Positions 42,559 through 52,502 of a stretch of 64,000 nucleotides of DNA are shown piece by piece (within the stretch, counting starts at the first letter, position 1; each line of letters opens with the position of its first letter). The position numbers were made by a program, and so were the translations under genes. Source of the stretch: Anoxybacillus tengchongensis (GTDB lineage: Bacteria; Bacillota; Bacilli; Bacillales; Anoxybacillaceae). The notes below the pieces were generated by a model. That model was not told where the DNA came from. It did not search any database and saw only the letters and a list, made by a program, of their open reading frames with translations. The stretch covers positions 186,001-250,000 of the forward strand of contig NZ_JACHES010000001.1 in the NCBI RefSeq assembly GCF_014201585.1, given 5' to 3'.

Positions 42559-43383
42559 ATGAATCGAGCAGCAATTGAACAAGCGGCACAATTTTTAAAA
42601 GAAAAGTTTCCAACTTCACCGCAAATCGGCTTAATTCTTGGCTCTGGTTTAGGTGTGTTGGCAGATGAAATTGAACAAGCGATTAAAATTTCGTACAGTG
42701 ATATTCCGAATTTTCCTGTATCGACGGTCGAAGGACATGCAGGTCAGCTCGTATACGGTCAATTAGAAGGAGCGACAGTTGTCGTTATGCAAGGTCGTTT
42801 CCATTATTATGAAGGATACAGTTTCGATAAAGTGACGTTTCCTGTACGCGTGATGAAAGCACTCGGTGTGGAACAGCTTATTGTCACAAATGCAGCAGGT
42901 GGTGTGAACGAATCGTTTGAACCGGGCGATTTAATGATTATTTCAGACCATATTAACAATATGGGCGGCAATCCGCTTATCGGTCCGAATGATGCTGCAC
43001 TTGGTGTGCGTTTCCCAGACATGTCGGAAGCATATAGTAAACGACTTCGTCAACTCGCGAAAGATGTGGCGAATGAAATTGGATTGCGTGTGCGCGAAGG
43101 GGTATATGTCGCCAATACAGGTCCTGCATACGAAACGCCTGCAGAAATCCGCATGATTCGTGTCATGGGTGGTGATGCAGTCGGCATGTCTACCGTGCCT
43201 GAAGTCATTGTTGCACGCCATGCTGGAATGGAAGTGTTAGGTATTTCGTGCATTTCTAATATGGCTGCCGGCATTTTAGATCAGCCACTGACACACGATG
43301 AAGTGATCGAAACGACAGAAAAAGTAAAAGCGGACTTTTTACGATTTGTAAAAGCGATTGTACGCCATATGGCGAAAAAATAA
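42559..43383 (+). CDS. pupG: Purine nucleoside phosphorylase
   Basis: A 274-residue PNP of the trimeric class: LGSGLGVLAD, HAGQLVYG, GRFHYYEGY, and AGGVNESFEPGDLMI. It splits purine (deoxy)nucleosides to base and sugar 1-phosphate, which Drm then uses. 13 nt separate it from drm. Confidence 0.95.
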   Translation: MNRAAIEQAAQFLKEKFPTSPQIGLILGSGLGVLADEIEQAIKISYSDIPNFPVSTVEGHAGQLVYGQLEGATVVVMQGRFHYYEGYSFDKVTFPVRVMKALGVEQLIVTNAAGGVNESFEPGDLMIISDHINNMGGNPLIGPNDAALGVRFPDMSEAYSKRLRQLAKDVANEIGLRVREGVYVANTGPAYETPAEIRMIRVMGGDAVGMSTVPEVIVARHAGMEVLGISCISNMAAGILDQPLTHDEVIETTEKVKADFLRFVKAIVRHMAKK

Positions 43384-43401
43384 GCGAGAAGGTGAACGGC
43401 G

Positions 43402-44703
43402 ATGAGAATGGTCGATTTAATTGAGAAAAAACGGGACGGTCATGCGTTAACGAAAGAAGAAATTCAGTTTATGATTGAAGGTTATACAAAAGGCGACATT
43501 CCAGACTATCAAATGAGCGCATTAGCGATGGCGATTTTCTTTCGCGGTATGAACGAAGAAGAAACAGCAGAATTGACGATGGCGATGGTACATTCCGGGG
43601 ATACGATCGACCTTTCACGAATCGAAGGAATTAAAGTCGATAAACATTCAACGGGTGGTGTAGGCGATACTACAACGTTAGTGCTCGGACCTCTTGTTGC
43701 CTCCGTTGGTGTACCGGTTGCGAAAATGTCTGGGCGCGGACTCGGTCATACAGGGGGAACAATTGATAAATTAGAATCTGTCCCAGGATTTCACGTTGAA
43801 ATTAGCAACGACGAATTTATCGAACTTGTCAATAAAAATAAAATTGCTGTTGTCGGTCAGTCTGGTAATTTAACGCCAGCCGATAAAAAATTGTATGCGC
43901 TTCGTGACGTGACGGCAACGGTGAACAGCATTCCGTTAATTGCTTCATCGATTATGAGCAAAAAAATTGCCGCAGGGGCAGATGCGATCGTACTTGACGT
44001 AAAAACAGGTGCAGGTGCATTTATGAAAGATTTAAACGACGCTAAAGCGTTAGCAAAAGCGATGGTTGATATCGGAAACCGCGTTGGACGTAAAACGATG
44101 GCAATTATTTCTGATATGAGTCAACCGCTTGGATATGCAATCGGAAATGCGCTTGAAGTGAAAGAAGCGATCGATACGTTAAAAGGTGAAGGTCCAGAAG
44201 ACTTACAAGAGCTTTGCTTAGTGCTTGGAAGCCACATGGTATATTTAGCTGAAAAAGCATCTTCGCTCGAAGAAGCTCGCCATATGTTAGAGAAAGCAAT
44301 GAAAGACGGTTCAGCACTTCAAACATTTAAAACGTTTTTAGCTGCGCAAGGTGGCGATGCGTCTGTTGTTGATGATCCGAGCAAATTGCCACAAGCGAAA
44401 TATGTCATTGAACTTGAAGCAAAGGAAGATGGATACGTATCAGAAATTGTCGCGGATGCGGTCGGAACAGCAGCGATGTGGCTCGGTGCCGGACGTGCGA
44501 CGAAAGAATCGACAATTGATTTAGCCGTCGGTTTAGTGCTTCGTAAAAAAGTTGGCGATGCGGTGAAAAAAGGGGAATCGCTTGTCACCATTTACAGCAA
44601 CCGCGAACAAATTGATGATGTAAAACAAAAACTATATGAAAACATTCGTATTTCAGCGACACCAGTTCAAGCACCAACATTAATTTACGATAAAATTTCG
44701 TAA
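43402..44703 (+). CDS. pdp: Pyrimidine-nucleoside phosphorylase
   Basis: A 433-residue nucleoside phosphorylase. The signature [17 protein letters not shown] (about 113-129) is clear, with KHSTGGVGD (phosphate loop). It splits uridine/thymidine. In B. subtilis pdp lies with deoC and nupC at another locus; here it has joined drm-pupG. Confidence 0.95.
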   Translation: MRMVDLIEKKRDGHALTKEEIQFMIEGYTKGDIPDYQMSALAMAIFFRGMNEEETAELTMAMVHSGDTIDLSRIEGIKVDKHSTGGVGDTTTLVLGPLVASVGVPVAKMSGRGLGHTGGTIDKLESVPGFHVEISNDEFIELVNKNKIAVVGQSGNLTPADKKLYALRDVTATVNSIPLIASSIMSKKIAAGADAIVLDVKTGAGAFMKDLNDAKALAKAMVDIGNRVGRKTMAIISDMSQPLGYAIGNALEVKEAIDTLKGEGPEDLQELCLVLGSHMVYLAEKASSLEEARHMLEKAMKDGSALQTFKTFLAAQGGDASVVDDPSKLPQAKYVIELEAKEDGYVSEIVADAVGTAAMWLGAGRATKESTIDLAVGLVLRKKVGDAVKKGESLVTIYSNREQIDDVKQKLYENIRISATPVQAPTLIYDKIS

Positions 44704-44731
44704 CCTGAAGGATTCGCTCCTTCAGGTTTTT
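44702..44731 (+). terminator. Terminator of drm-pupG-pdp
   Basis: AACCTGAAGGA and TCCTTCAGGTT pair, followed by T. Confidence 0.88.
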
Positions 44732-44734
44732 TAT

Positions 44735-44764
44735 GTATATAAAAAATAAAAAATGGAAAAGATG
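44735..44764 (+). promoter_or_regulatory. Candidate sigma-F promoter of dacF
   Basis: GTATA (44735-44739), 15-nt spacer, GGAAAAGATG (44755-44764), 9 of 10 positions of GGnnAnAnTR. dacF is sigma-F dependent in B. subtilis. Confidence 0.7.
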
Positions 44765-44792
44765 GCAAGTATAAAGAAATGGAGGGTTGGAG

Positions 44793-45950
44793 ATGAAGCG
44801 ATTTTTTTATGTGCTTGCCATCGCGTTATTATTTATTCCGATCGTATCCGTGCATGCGGAACAACCGAAAGTTGAATTAGCGACTGAAGCGCGATCTGCT
44901 ATTTTAATTGAACGCGATACAGGGGCTATTTTGTATGAAAAAAATGCCCATGAGCCGCTTCCACCTGCGAGCATGACAAAAATTATGACGATGCTCCTCG
45001 TTATGGAAGCAATTGATCAAGGAAAGTTGAAGTTAGATGAACGGGTACGTGCGAGTGAATATGCTGCATCGATGGGCGGTTCGCAAATTTTTCTTGAACC
45101 CGGAGAAGAAATGACGGTTGACGATTTACTAAAAGGTGTTGCGATCGGATCAGGCAATGACGCATCGGTTGCATTAGCAGAACGAATTGCAGGATCAGAG
45201 GAAGCGTTTGTTCATATGATGAACGAAAAAGCAAGGGAACTTGGTTTAAAGCATACTGCATTCGAAAATACGACAGGTTTACCAGCGAAAAATCATTATA
45301 GTACAGCATATGATATGGCGATTATGGCAAAAGAGTTATTGAAATATGATTTAATTACAAAATACACAGGTACGTATGAAGATTATTTACGAGAGCATAC
45401 AGATAAAAAATTTTGGCTCGTCAATACAAATCGACTTGTGAAATTTTATCCAGGTGTTGATGGTTTAAAAACGGGTTACACGAGCGAAGCAAAATATTGT
45501 TTAACAGCGACGGCGAAAAAAGGGAATATGCGCGTTATTGCTGTTGTGTTTGGAGCGCCGACGCCAAAGGCGCGAAATGCACAAATTACAAAAATGTTAG
45601 ATTATGCATTTAGTCATTACGAAACGAAGCCGCTTTATAAAAAAGGCGAGACGATTGCGATGCTCCCTGTCAGCAAAGGAAAGAAAAAGGCAGTCGCCGC
45701 CGTGACATCTGAACCGATTTCTGTCCTATTGAAAAAAGGAGAAAAATCTGAATCAGTACAAACGAAATGGAAGTTAAATGAGAAAGTGAAAGCCCCTGTG
45801 AAAAAAGGGGAGGTGCTCGGCACGCTCGTTATAAAAAAAGATGGAGCGGTTATCGCTAAAAGTTCTTTAGTGGCGAAAGAGCCAGTAGAAGAAGCAAATA
45901 TGTGGGAATTGTTTAAACGAATGTTTCGCTCCTTCTCACGCACATCTTGA
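44793..45950 (+). CDS. dacF: D-alanyl-D-alanine carboxypeptidase DacF
   Basis: A 385-residue low-molecular-weight PBP. Signal peptide 1-20 (ending SVHA), active-site SMTK, SGN in GSGNDA, and KTG in DGLKTGYT. The C-terminal helix may bind the membrane. It trims peptide stems of spore cortex peptidoglycan. It lies next to the spoIIA operon, as in B. subtilis. Confidence 0.93.
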   Translation: MKRFFYVLAIALLFIPIVSVHAEQPKVELATEARSAILIERDTGAILYEKNAHEPLPPASMTKIMTMLLVMEAIDQGKLKLDERVRASEYAASMGGSQIFLEPGEEMTVDDLLKGVAIGSGNDASVALAERIAGSEEAFVHMMNEKARELGLKHTAFENTTGLPAKNHYSTAYDMAIMAKELLKYDLITKYTGTYEDYLREHTDKKFWLVNTNRLVKFYPGVDGLKTGYTSEAKYCLTATAKKGNMRVIAVVFGAPTPKARNAQITKMLDYAFSHYETKPLYKKGETIAMLPVSKGKKKAVAAVTSEPISVLLKKGEKSESVQTKWKLNEKVKAPVKKGEVLGTLVIKKDGAVIAKSSLVAKEPVEEANMWELFKRMFRSFSRTS

Positions 45951-45963
45951 CGAAATGAGACGA
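45948..45963 (+). promoter_or_regulatory. Candidate Spo0A boxes upstream of spoIIA
   Basis: TGACGAA (45948-45954) fits TGNCGAA exactly, and AGACGAA follows at 45957-45963, overlapping the dacF stop. They lie about 35 bp upstream of a sigma-H promoter, as in B. subtilis spoIIA. Confidence 0.55.
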
Positions 45964-45986
45964 ATGACGACTAGTTTTGTCAATAA

Positions 45987-46016
45987 GAAGGATTGACGCA
46001 TAAACAAATCGAATTC
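45987..46016 (+). promoter_or_regulatory. Sigma-H promoter of the spoIIA operon
   Basis: GAAGGATTG (matching RNAGGAWWW but for the last base), 12-nt spacer, ATCGAATTC (matching RNNGAATWW but for the last base). Confidence 0.75.
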
Positions 46017-46050
46017 TTCCTTAACCTAAACGGATAAGGAGGAAACGATA

Positions 46051-46401
46051 GTGAGTTTATCGATTCAGTTGGAAGTGAAACAACACGTATTGCTTGTTCG
46101 ATTAGCTGGCGAACTAGACCATCATACAGCCGAACAGTTGCGCGCAGCTATCACGGATGTATTAGAACGAGAGCGAATTCAAGCGATCGTTTTAAACTTG
46201 AATGAGTTAACGTTCATGGATAGCTCAGGGTTAGGTGTTATTTTAGGAAGATATAAACAAATACAACGTATGGGTGGAGAAATGATCGTCTGTTCCGTTT
46301 CTCCATCCATTAAACGCTTATTTGATATGTCAGGATTGTTTAAAATTATTCGTTTAGAAGTAAATGAACAATTTGCATTACAAACGTTGGGGGTGGCGTG
46401 A
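46051..46401 (+). CDS. spoIIAA: Anti-sigma factor antagonist SpoIIAA
   Basis: A 116-residue STAS protein. The phosphorylated Ser lies in [13 protein letters not shown] (about residues 55-67). Unphosphorylated SpoIIAA releases sigma-F from SpoIIAB in the forespore. GTG start after AAGGAGG; directly followed by spoIIAB. Confidence 0.97.
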   Translation: MSLSIQLEVKQHVLLVRLAGELDHHTAEQLRAAITDVLERERIQAIVLNLNELTFMDSSGLGVILGRYKQIQRMGGEMIVCSVSPSIKRLFDMSGLFKIIRLEVNEQFALQTLGVA

Positions 46402-46842
46402 ATGAGAAATGAAATGCATCTTCAATTTTCCGCCCTCAGCCAAAATGAATCATTTGCGCGTGTGACAGTTGCAGCGTTTGTTGCGCAACTCGATCCGACG
46501 CTCGATGAGTTGACCGAAATTAAAACCGTTGTATCTGAAGCAGTAACGAACGCGATTATTCATGGCTATGAAAATGATCCGAGCGGTGTCGTCTATATTT
46601 CTGTCATGATTGAAGGACATACCGTTCATTTAACGATTCGCGATCATGGAAAAGGAATTGAAAATGTTGAAGAAGCGCGGCAACCGTTATTTACGACGAA
46701 GCCAGAGCTCGAACGTTCCGGCATGGGATTTACGATCATGGAAAACTTTATGGATGAAGTGAACATTTATTCTAAAGTGAATGAAGGAACGACTGTGGAG
46801 TTGATTAAGCATTTAACGAAAAGTAAAGCGCTATGTAATTAA
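46402..46842 (+). CDS. spoIIAB: Anti-sigma F factor and kinase SpoIIAB
   Basis: A 146-residue GHKL kinase: [11 protein letters not shown] (N box) and [12 protein letters not shown] with GMGFTIME (G boxes). It binds sigma-F and phosphorylates SpoIIAA. Its ATG abuts the spoIIAA stop. Confidence 0.97.
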   Translation: MRNEMHLQFSALSQNESFARVTVAAFVAQLDPTLDELTEIKTVVSEAVTNAIIHGYENDPSGVVYISVMIEGHTVHLTIRDHGKGIENVEEARQPLFTTKPELERSGMGFTIMENFMDEVNIYSKVNEGTTVELIKHLTKSKALCN

Positions 46843-46855
46843 GGGAGACGTGCCT

Positions 46856-47593
46856 ATGGATGTCGAGGTACAAGCTGTCAAAGACCATGAAATCAAAGAG
46901 TTGATTCGGAGGAGTCAGCAAGGCGATCAGCAGGCGCGCGATGAGATTATCGAAAAAAATATGCGGCTTGTCTGGTCGGTTGTGCAGCGGTTTTTAAACC
47001 GCGGATACGAGCCTGAAGATTTGTTTCAAATCGGTTGTATCGGTTTAATGAAGTCGGTCGATAAGTTTGATTTATCTTACGATGTCAAGTTTTCAACATA
47101 TGCGGTACCGATGATTCTTGGGGAAATTCAACGATTCATTCGTGATGATGGGTCTGTCAAAGTGAGTCGTTCATTAAAAGAAATTGGCAATAAAATTAGA
47201 AAAGCAAAGGACGAATTATCGAAACAAAACGGTCGCGTTCCAACGGTGAATGAAATCGCACAGTTTTTACAAATTTCACCCGAGGATGTTGTACTAGCCC
47301 AAGAAGCGGTCCGTTCACCGACGTCTATTCATGAAACGGTATATGAAAACGATGGCGATCCGATTACGCTGCTCGATCAAATTGCAGATGAGCAAGACGT
47401 TTGGTTTGACAAAATTGCGTTAAAAAAGGCGATGGAAGAGTTAGATGAACGGGAACGGCTCATCGTTTACTTGCGCTATTATAAAGACCAAACCCAATCA
47501 GAAGTGGCAGCTAGATTAGGCATCTCTCAAGTGCAAGTGTCTCGTTTAGAGAAAAAAATATTGCAACAAATGAAAGCTCGAATGGATGAATAA
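46856..47593 (+). CDS. sigF: RNA polymerase sigma-F factor
   Basis: A 245-residue sporulation sigma factor. Region 2 (LFQIGCIGLMKSVDKFDLSY, FSTYAVPMILGEIQRF) and region 4 (TQSEVAARLGISQVQVSRLEKKI) are clear. It is active in the forespore. ATG at 46856 gives better spacing to GGGAG than the GTG at 46850. Confidence 0.96.
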   Translation: MDVEVQAVKDHEIKELIRRSQQGDQQARDEIIEKNMRLVWSVVQRFLNRGYEPEDLFQIGCIGLMKSVDKFDLSYDVKFSTYAVPMILGEIQRFIRDDGSVKVSRSLKEIGNKIRKAKDELSKQNGRVPTVNEIAQFLQISPEDVVLAQEAVRSPTSIHETVYENDGDPITLLDQIADEQDVWFDKIALKKAMEELDERERLIVYLRYYKDQTQSEVAARLGISQVQVSRLEKKILQQMKARMDE

Positions 47594-47614
47594 GTCCGTT
47601 CGGGCTTTTCTTAT

Positions 47615-47644
47615 GCATATAGGGAACGTTCATATGTCATACTA
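47615..47644 (+). promoter_or_regulatory. Sigma-G promoter of the spoVA operon
   Basis: GCATA (47615-47619), 18-nt spacer, CATACTA (47638-47644): the sigma-G consensus GHATR-N18-CATWHTA. Confidence 0.78.
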
Positions 47645-47674
47645 CGAATACAATGATGGAAGCAAGGTGTCAGT

Positions 47675-48295
47675 ATGAAAGAAACGATTTTTTTGAAAAT
47701 GCGTCATCGTGTCCAAGTACAACCGAACGCAACGATTCGGGTAGGAGATGTAGCACAAGTCGTCGCAAACAAACGAATCGACGATATTGTACAAACTCCC
47801 ATTTATACAGTACAAAAGAAAGATCGTAACATTGTTATTATTGATGTGATGCATGTGATGAAAGTATTAATGGCCGTTGCACCTCATGATGACATTCAGT
47901 CGCTCGGACCGTCGCAAACGATCGTTGAAGTTGTTTATGAAAAAAAACGATGGGGGTATTTGTACGTCCCGATCGTTTGGCTTCTTTTGTTTGTCGGATC
48001 GGGGCTTGCGATTATGAACTTTCATGAAGATGTAAGCATGCAACAAGTGCAACAACGGTTATATCGGGTCATTACAGGAAAGGACGTAGAAAAACCATTG
48101 TGGTTTCAAATTCCGTATTCACTTGGGCTTGGTATTGGTATGATTTTATTTTTTAATCATTTCTTTAAAAAACGAATTAATGAAGAGCCGAGCCCACTTG
48201 AAGTTGAAATGTTTCAATATCAACAGTCACTCGATCAATACGTCATTATGCATGAAAATAAAGAGGCGATGAGGCGAATGGACGATGATTCGTGA
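47675..48295 (+). CDS. spoVAA: Stage V sporulation protein AA
   Basis: A 206-residue protein with an N-terminal cytoplasmic domain (KMRHRVQVQPNATIRVGDVA) and two membrane segments (about 90-110 and 148-165). Part of the SpoVA channel that moves Ca-dipicolinate into spores and out during germination. First gene behind a sigma-G promoter; overlaps spoVAB. Confidence 0.92.
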   Translation: MKETIFLKMRHRVQVQPNATIRVGDVAQVVANKRIDDIVQTPIYTVQKKDRNIVIIDVMHVMKVLMAVAPHDDIQSLGPSQTIVEVVYEKKRWGYLYVPIVWLLLFVGSGLAIMNFHEDVSMQQVQQRLYRVITGKDVEKPLWFQIPYSLGLGIGMILFFNHFFKKRINEEPSPLEVEMFQYQQSLDQYVIMHENKEAMRRMDDDS

Positions 48296-48704
48296 ATTCG
48301 TTGTGGCATTTGTCGGATTGGCGGGAGGATTAGCTGTCGGCTCTGGCTTTGTCGCATTTTTAACTGTGCTTGGCGTTATCCCGCGCTTAACACAATTAAC
48401 TAAAACGATGAAATGGATTGCGACGTACGAATGGGGCGTTGTACTTGGGGCGGTCGTAAGCAGCTGGATGAGCTTGCGCGATCCTCTTTTTTCTTTTCCT
48501 CCTATTTTGGCAGGCGCTATTGGGCTGTTTAGCGGTGTATTTGTCGGCATGCTTGCAGCTGCATTAACGGAAGTATTAAATGTTTTCCCGATTTTAGCTA
48601 AACGGCTCGGCATTGACGAGCAAATTGTCGTTTTACTCATGGCCATGGTATTTGGTAAAGTAGCAGGCTCGCTTTTTCATTGGATATATTTCGTGAATCG
48701 ATAA
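48285..48704 (+). CDS. spoVAB: Stage V sporulation protein AB
   Basis: A 139-residue membrane protein with four helices; VALGVIPRLTQLTK region and AALTEVLNVFPILAKR are typical of SpoVAB. Works with SpoVAA in the inner spore membrane. Overlaps spoVAA by 11 nt. Confidence 0.9.
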   Translation: MIREFVVAFVGLAGGLAVGSGFVAFLTVLGVIPRLTQLTKTMKWIATYEWGVVLGAVVSSWMSLRDPLFSFPPILAGAIGLFSGVFVGMLAAALTEVLNVFPILAKRLGIDEQIVVLLMAMVFGKVAGSLFHWIYFVNR

Positions 48705-48716
48705 GGGGGAAGCAGA

Positions 48717-49060
48717 TGGGAAAAGCATTTTTGTTCGGAGGATTCATTGCAGTCGTTGGACAGGCGCTTCATGATATGTACAGTATGTGGTTTCAGATGA
48801 ATGAAGAGGAGGCGATTCGTTGGATGAATGGGACGCTCATCGTATGTGCTGCGATATTTACACCGAATCGATTGTATCGCCGATTGACGCAATTTGCAGG
48901 AGCGGGAATGATCGTGCCGATGATGAGTTTAGCAAACATATGGAGTGCTAGTGCCCTTGAACATCGCAATGAAGGAGCAACAGAGCATATGCTTTCTGTT
49001 GGAGGGAGCATCATTGTCACGTTAATTGTAGCATCATATGTTGCAGCATTGTTTTTATGA
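48717..49060 (+). CDS. spoVAC: SpoVAC-like channel protein, short form
   Basis: A 114-residue membrane protein. QFAGAGMIVPMMSLANIWSA and the late EHRNEGA...LSVGG segment match the SpoVAC core (the mechanosensitive DPA channel subunit), but the N-terminal ~35 residues usual in B. subtilis SpoVAC are missing and the sequence is divergent. ATG 48717 after AAGGGGGAAG; the longer in-frame ORF would overlap spoVAB without a ribosome binding site. Confidence 0.8.
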
Positions 49061-49071
49061 GGGGGACTGAG

Positions 49072-50079
49072 ATGAAAAGAGTAGGGGCACAAACGATTGT
49101 GTTTGATAAAAACATTTATATTGAATCAGTTGGCACTGTCGTGGGACCAAAGGAGCGCCAAGGTCCGCTCGGTCCATCGTTTGATCGCGCATACGACGAT
49201 TTATATTGTGGTGAACAAAGTTGGGAGCTAGCTGAACGCCGCCTTATGAAAGAAGCGATTACAGTTTGTTTAGCGAAAGGAAATGTACAAACGCAAAATG
49301 TTGATTTATTTATCGCAGGGGATTTACTTAATCAAACGGTCACTGCAAATTACGTGGCAAGTGAATTAGACCTTCCCTTTTTAGGCGTATTTAGCGCTTG
49401 TTCAACGATTACGGAGGCGATGCTTGTAGCTAGCACGTTTATTGACGGTGCATTTGCCCATCGTGTATTAGTTGCCACAAGCAGTCACTACGGTGCAGCT
49501 GAGCGGCAGTTTCGTTTCCCAACGACAATCGGTGTTCAAAAAGGGGAAAGTGCATCGTGGACTGTGACAGGGGGAGCGGCAGCACTATTAAGTACGACAC
49601 GTTCCCCTTTTCGCATTCGCGCCGCAACGATCGGACGAGTCATTGATAACGGGGTGACCGATCCACTCGATATGGGACGAGCCATGGCACCGGCAGCGTT
49701 TGCAACAATTAAACAACATTTGACGGACTGTGGACTTTCGCTTGAAGCGTATGATGTTATTGTCACAGGAGATTTAGGAAAAGTCGGGAGTAGTGAATTG
49801 AAGTCGCTATGCTATCATACGGGCATGAACTTAAGTGAGCGATATGATGATTGTGGTGTGCTCATTTACGACGCGGAACAACAAGCATTTGCAGGCGGGA
49901 GTGGATGTGCATGTTGTGCCGTTGTGGCGTATAGTTATTTTCTTGAGAAAATGAGGGAGAAAAAAATAAAGACGATGCTCGTTGTGGCGACAGGAGCATT
50001 ATTTAATAGTACGATGGTGAAACAAAATCAAAGCATTCCAGCGATCGCTCATGCGATTGCAATTGAAGCGGTGACGTAA
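49072..50079 (+). CDS. spoVAD: Stage V sporulation protein AD
   Basis: A 335-residue thiolase-fold protein without catalysis, which binds dipicolinic acid. FSACSTITEAMLVAS and GDLGKVGSSEL are the SpoVAD landmarks. ATG at 49072 after GGGGGACTGAG. Confidence 0.95.
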   Translation: MKRVGAQTIVFDKNIYIESVGTVVGPKERQGPLGPSFDRAYDDLYCGEQSWELAERRLMKEAITVCLAKGNVQTQNVDLFIAGDLLNQTVTANYVASELDLPFLGVFSACSTITEAMLVASTFIDGAFAHRVLVATSSHYGAAERQFRFPTTIGVQKGESASWTVTGGAAALLSTTRSPFRIRAATIGRVIDNGVTDPLDMGRAMAPAAFATIKQHLTDCGLSLEAYDVIVTGDLGKVGSSELKSLCYHTGMNLSERYDDCGVLIYDAEQQAFAGGSGCACCAVVAYSYFLEKMREKKIKTMLVVATGALFNSTMVKQNQSIPAIAHAIAIEAVT

Positions 50080-50081
50080 AG

Positions 50082-50402
50082 ATGGAAACGTACGTATACG
50101 CATTTATTGTTGGCGGTATGTTATCACTTATTGGACAATTATTGCTTATAAAATGGTCGTTTATTCGCATGATGACAATACTTTTGTTCATCGGCATGAC
50201 GATCGAGGCAATTAGTTTATACGATCCTATGCAGTCATTTGCGCATGCTGGGATCGAGATGACGCTTGTCCATGTTGGCGCTTCTTGTATACAAGCGGTA
50301 AAAACGGGGGACTTTACAAATGTCATCTTTTTCATTTCATTTCCGATTTTCGTCGCGCGGATGACCGCTATCGTTTGTAGACCGAGAGGAAGGATCGAAT
50401 GA
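50082..50402 (+). CDS. spoVAEB: Stage V sporulation protein AEb
   Basis: A 106-residue membrane protein with three helices, beginning [21 protein letters not shown], the SpoVAC/SpoVAEb start. It follows spoVAD by 2 nt and overlaps spoVAEa by 4 nt. Confidence 0.88.
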   Translation: METYVYAFIVGGMLSLIGQLLLIKWSFIRMMTILLFIGMTIEAISLYDPMQSFAHAGIEMTLVHVGASCIQAVKTGDFTNVIFFISFPIFVARMTAIVCRPRGRIE

Positions 50403-51001
50403 AAAAAAGAAAAGTCATTTTAGTGACAGATGGTGATCAACATGTACAACGTGCGCTTGAGAAGCTGGCAAAGCAGTTTGGTGCTCGTTGCATTAGCCAA
50501 TCGCAAGGCAATCCATCGCGGTTAACAGGGAAACAGCTTGTTGACCTTATTTTACAGACGCCATATGACCCTGTTTTTGTCATGTTTGATGATAGTGGCA
50601 TTATTGGTGAAGGATCTGGTGAACAAGCGCTTCGTTATGTTGCGACACATGAACAAATTGATGTGCTCGGAGCGGTTGCTGTTGCGTCTGACACGAACAA
50701 TCAAGAATGGACAAAAGTCGATATTTGTGTCGATTATGATGGGAATTTGACGGCATACGGTGTCGATAAAGAAGGCATTCCAGAATGGGAGTTTGGCCGA
50801 ATTAATGGAGATACGGTATATTGTTTAGATCAATTATCGATTCCGATCATCGTCGGAATTGGCGATATCGGAAAGATGAGACGTCGGGATGACATTCGTA
50901 GCGGTTGTCGCATTACTCGCAAAGCGATTGAATATATTCTCGAAAGGAGCAAACATGATGAAAATAGAAAGTTACACACCGATTTCTCCGAAGTTGAATG
51001 A
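50399..51001 (+). CDS. spoVAEA: Stage V sporulation protein AEa
   Basis: A 200-residue soluble protein; [18 protein letters not shown] and [16 protein letters not shown] are SpoVAEa-type motifs. No membrane segment. Overlaps spoVAF. Confidence 0.9.
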   Translation: MKKRKVILVTDGDQHVQRALEKLAKQFGARCISQSQGNPSRLTGKQLVDLILQTPYDPVFVMFDDSGIIGEGSGEQALRYVATHEQIDVLGAVAVASDTNNQEWTKVDICVDYDGNLTAYGVDKEGIPEWEFGRINGDTVYCLDQLSIPIIVGIGDIGKMRRRDDIRSGCRITRKAIEYILERSKHDENRKLHTDFSEVE

Positions 51002-52427
51002 AAACGAACAGTTTTTCAAAGACGCAATCGGGGTCGGAACGAGCTTCGATTTAGGTGTGCGCAAGCTACACATTTTAAAAACAGATGTCCACTTATATTA
51101 TTGTAACGGACTTTGTGATACGCAATATATTATTGAGTTGCTTGAAATGCTCATTCAAATAAACGATCGTGAGCGTCAGCCGACTAAGTTACTTGAAATT
51201 ATCGAAAATCGTCTCGTTCACCAACAAGTAAATCCTGTAAAAAGTTTAGATGAAGCGGTTGACTTTTTGTTAACCGGTCTCATTTTATTGTTTATTGATG
51301 GAGAGACGAAAGCGTTTGCTGTCGATGTGCGCAGTTATCCAGGTCGCTCGCCTGAAGAACCGGATACAGAAAAAGTGGTGCGCGGGGCGCGCGATGGGTA
51401 TGTTGAAAATATTGTCGTTAATACGGCCCTTACGCGTCGACGCATTCGCGATGAACGGCTTCGCTTTGAAATGATGCAAGTCGGTGAGCGGTCAAAAACG
51501 GACATTTGTATCGCATACATTCAAGATGTGGCCGATCCGGGATTGGTTGAACTTATTAAGAAGGAATTGAACGAAATTCAAATTGATGGGTTAACGATGG
51601 CAGATAAAACGATTGAAGAATTTTTAGTGAAACAAGGATACAATCCGTATCCGCTCGTTCGTTATACAGAGAGACCTGACGTCGCTGCTACGCATTTATT
51701 AGAAGGGCATGTCATTATTATGGTTGATACGTCGCCAAGCGTCATTATTACACCAACGACGTATTTCCATCACGTTCAACATGCAGAAGAATATCGGCAA
51801 TCGCCAGCTGTGGGGACGTTTGTGCGTTGGGTAAGATTTTTAGGTATTTTTGCTTCGCTTTTTTTACTTCCTCTTTGGTTTTTATTTGTTCTTGACCCAT
51901 CGTTATTACCTGAGAAATTAGCATATATTGGTCCAAATGAAAAAACAAACATCCCGATTTTTGTGCAACTTCTCATTGCTGATATTGGTATTGAGTTTTT
52001 ACGTATGGCTGCAATCCATACTCCAACACCTCTCTCCACAGCGATGGGCTTAATTGCAGCAGCGTTAATTGGACAAATTGCGATTGATGTTGGGCTGTTT
52101 GTACCGGAGGTGATTTTATACGTATCTGTCGCAGCGATCGGTTCTTTTGCGACACCGAGCTATGAATTAAGCATTGCAAATAAAATTTTTCGCCTTTTAT
52201 TTTTAGTTGTTATTGCTTTGTTCGGTGTTCCTGGGTTTATGATTGGCGTTACGGTGTTTTTACTTTTCCTTGCAAACATTCGCTCGTTAAATACTCCATA
52301 TTTATGGCCGTTTATCCCATTTGATCCGGGGGCATTTATGCAAATTATTGTGCGACGATCTGTGGCTGGTTCATCGATTCGACCGAGCATTGTGCATCCA
52401 CAAAATAAGCAAAAGCAGCCAACATAA
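50955..52427 (+). CDS. spoVAF: Stage V sporulation protein AF
   Basis: A 490-residue protein of the GerA-A/SpoVAF family: soluble N-terminal half (about 1-280) and about five helices after residue 290. It may form a channel with germinant receptor-like partners. ATG at 50955 after GAAAGGAG; the extension upstream overlaps spoVAEa. Confidence 0.94.
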   Translation: MMKIESYTPISPKLNENEQFFKDAIGVGTSFDLGVRKLHILKTDVHLYYCNGLCDTQYIIELLEMLIQINDRERQPTKLLEIIENRLVHQQVNPVKSLDEAVDFLLTGLILLFIDGETKAFAVDVRSYPGRSPEEPDTEKVVRGARDGYVENIVVNTALTRRRIRDERLRFEMMQVGERSKTDICIAYIQDVADPGLVELIKKELNEIQIDGLTMADKTIEEFLVKQGYNPYPLVRYTERPDVAATHLLEGHVIIMVDTSPSVIITPTTYFHHVQHAEEYRQSPAVGTFVRWVRFLGIFASLFLLPLWFLFVLDPSLLPEKLAYIGPNEKTNIPIFVQLLIADIGIEFLRMAAIHTPTPLSTAMGLIAAALIGQIAIDVGLFVPEVILYVSVAAIGSFATPSYELSIANKIFRLLFLVVIALFGVPGFMIGVTVFLLFLANIRSLNTPYLWPFIPFDPGAFMQIIVRRSVAGSSIRPSIVHPQNKQKQPT

Positions 52428-52436
52428 AAAGGTTGA

Positions 52437-52467
52437 AACGTACCAAAATTTATGGTACGTTTTCTTT
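52437..52467 (+). terminator. Terminator of the spoVA operon
   Basis: AACGTACC and GGTACGTT pair around AAAATTTAT, then TTCTTT. Confidence 0.85.
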
Positions 52468-52502
52468 AATTATTTCGGAATCATCAGGGGGAATGTATAA
52501 TT

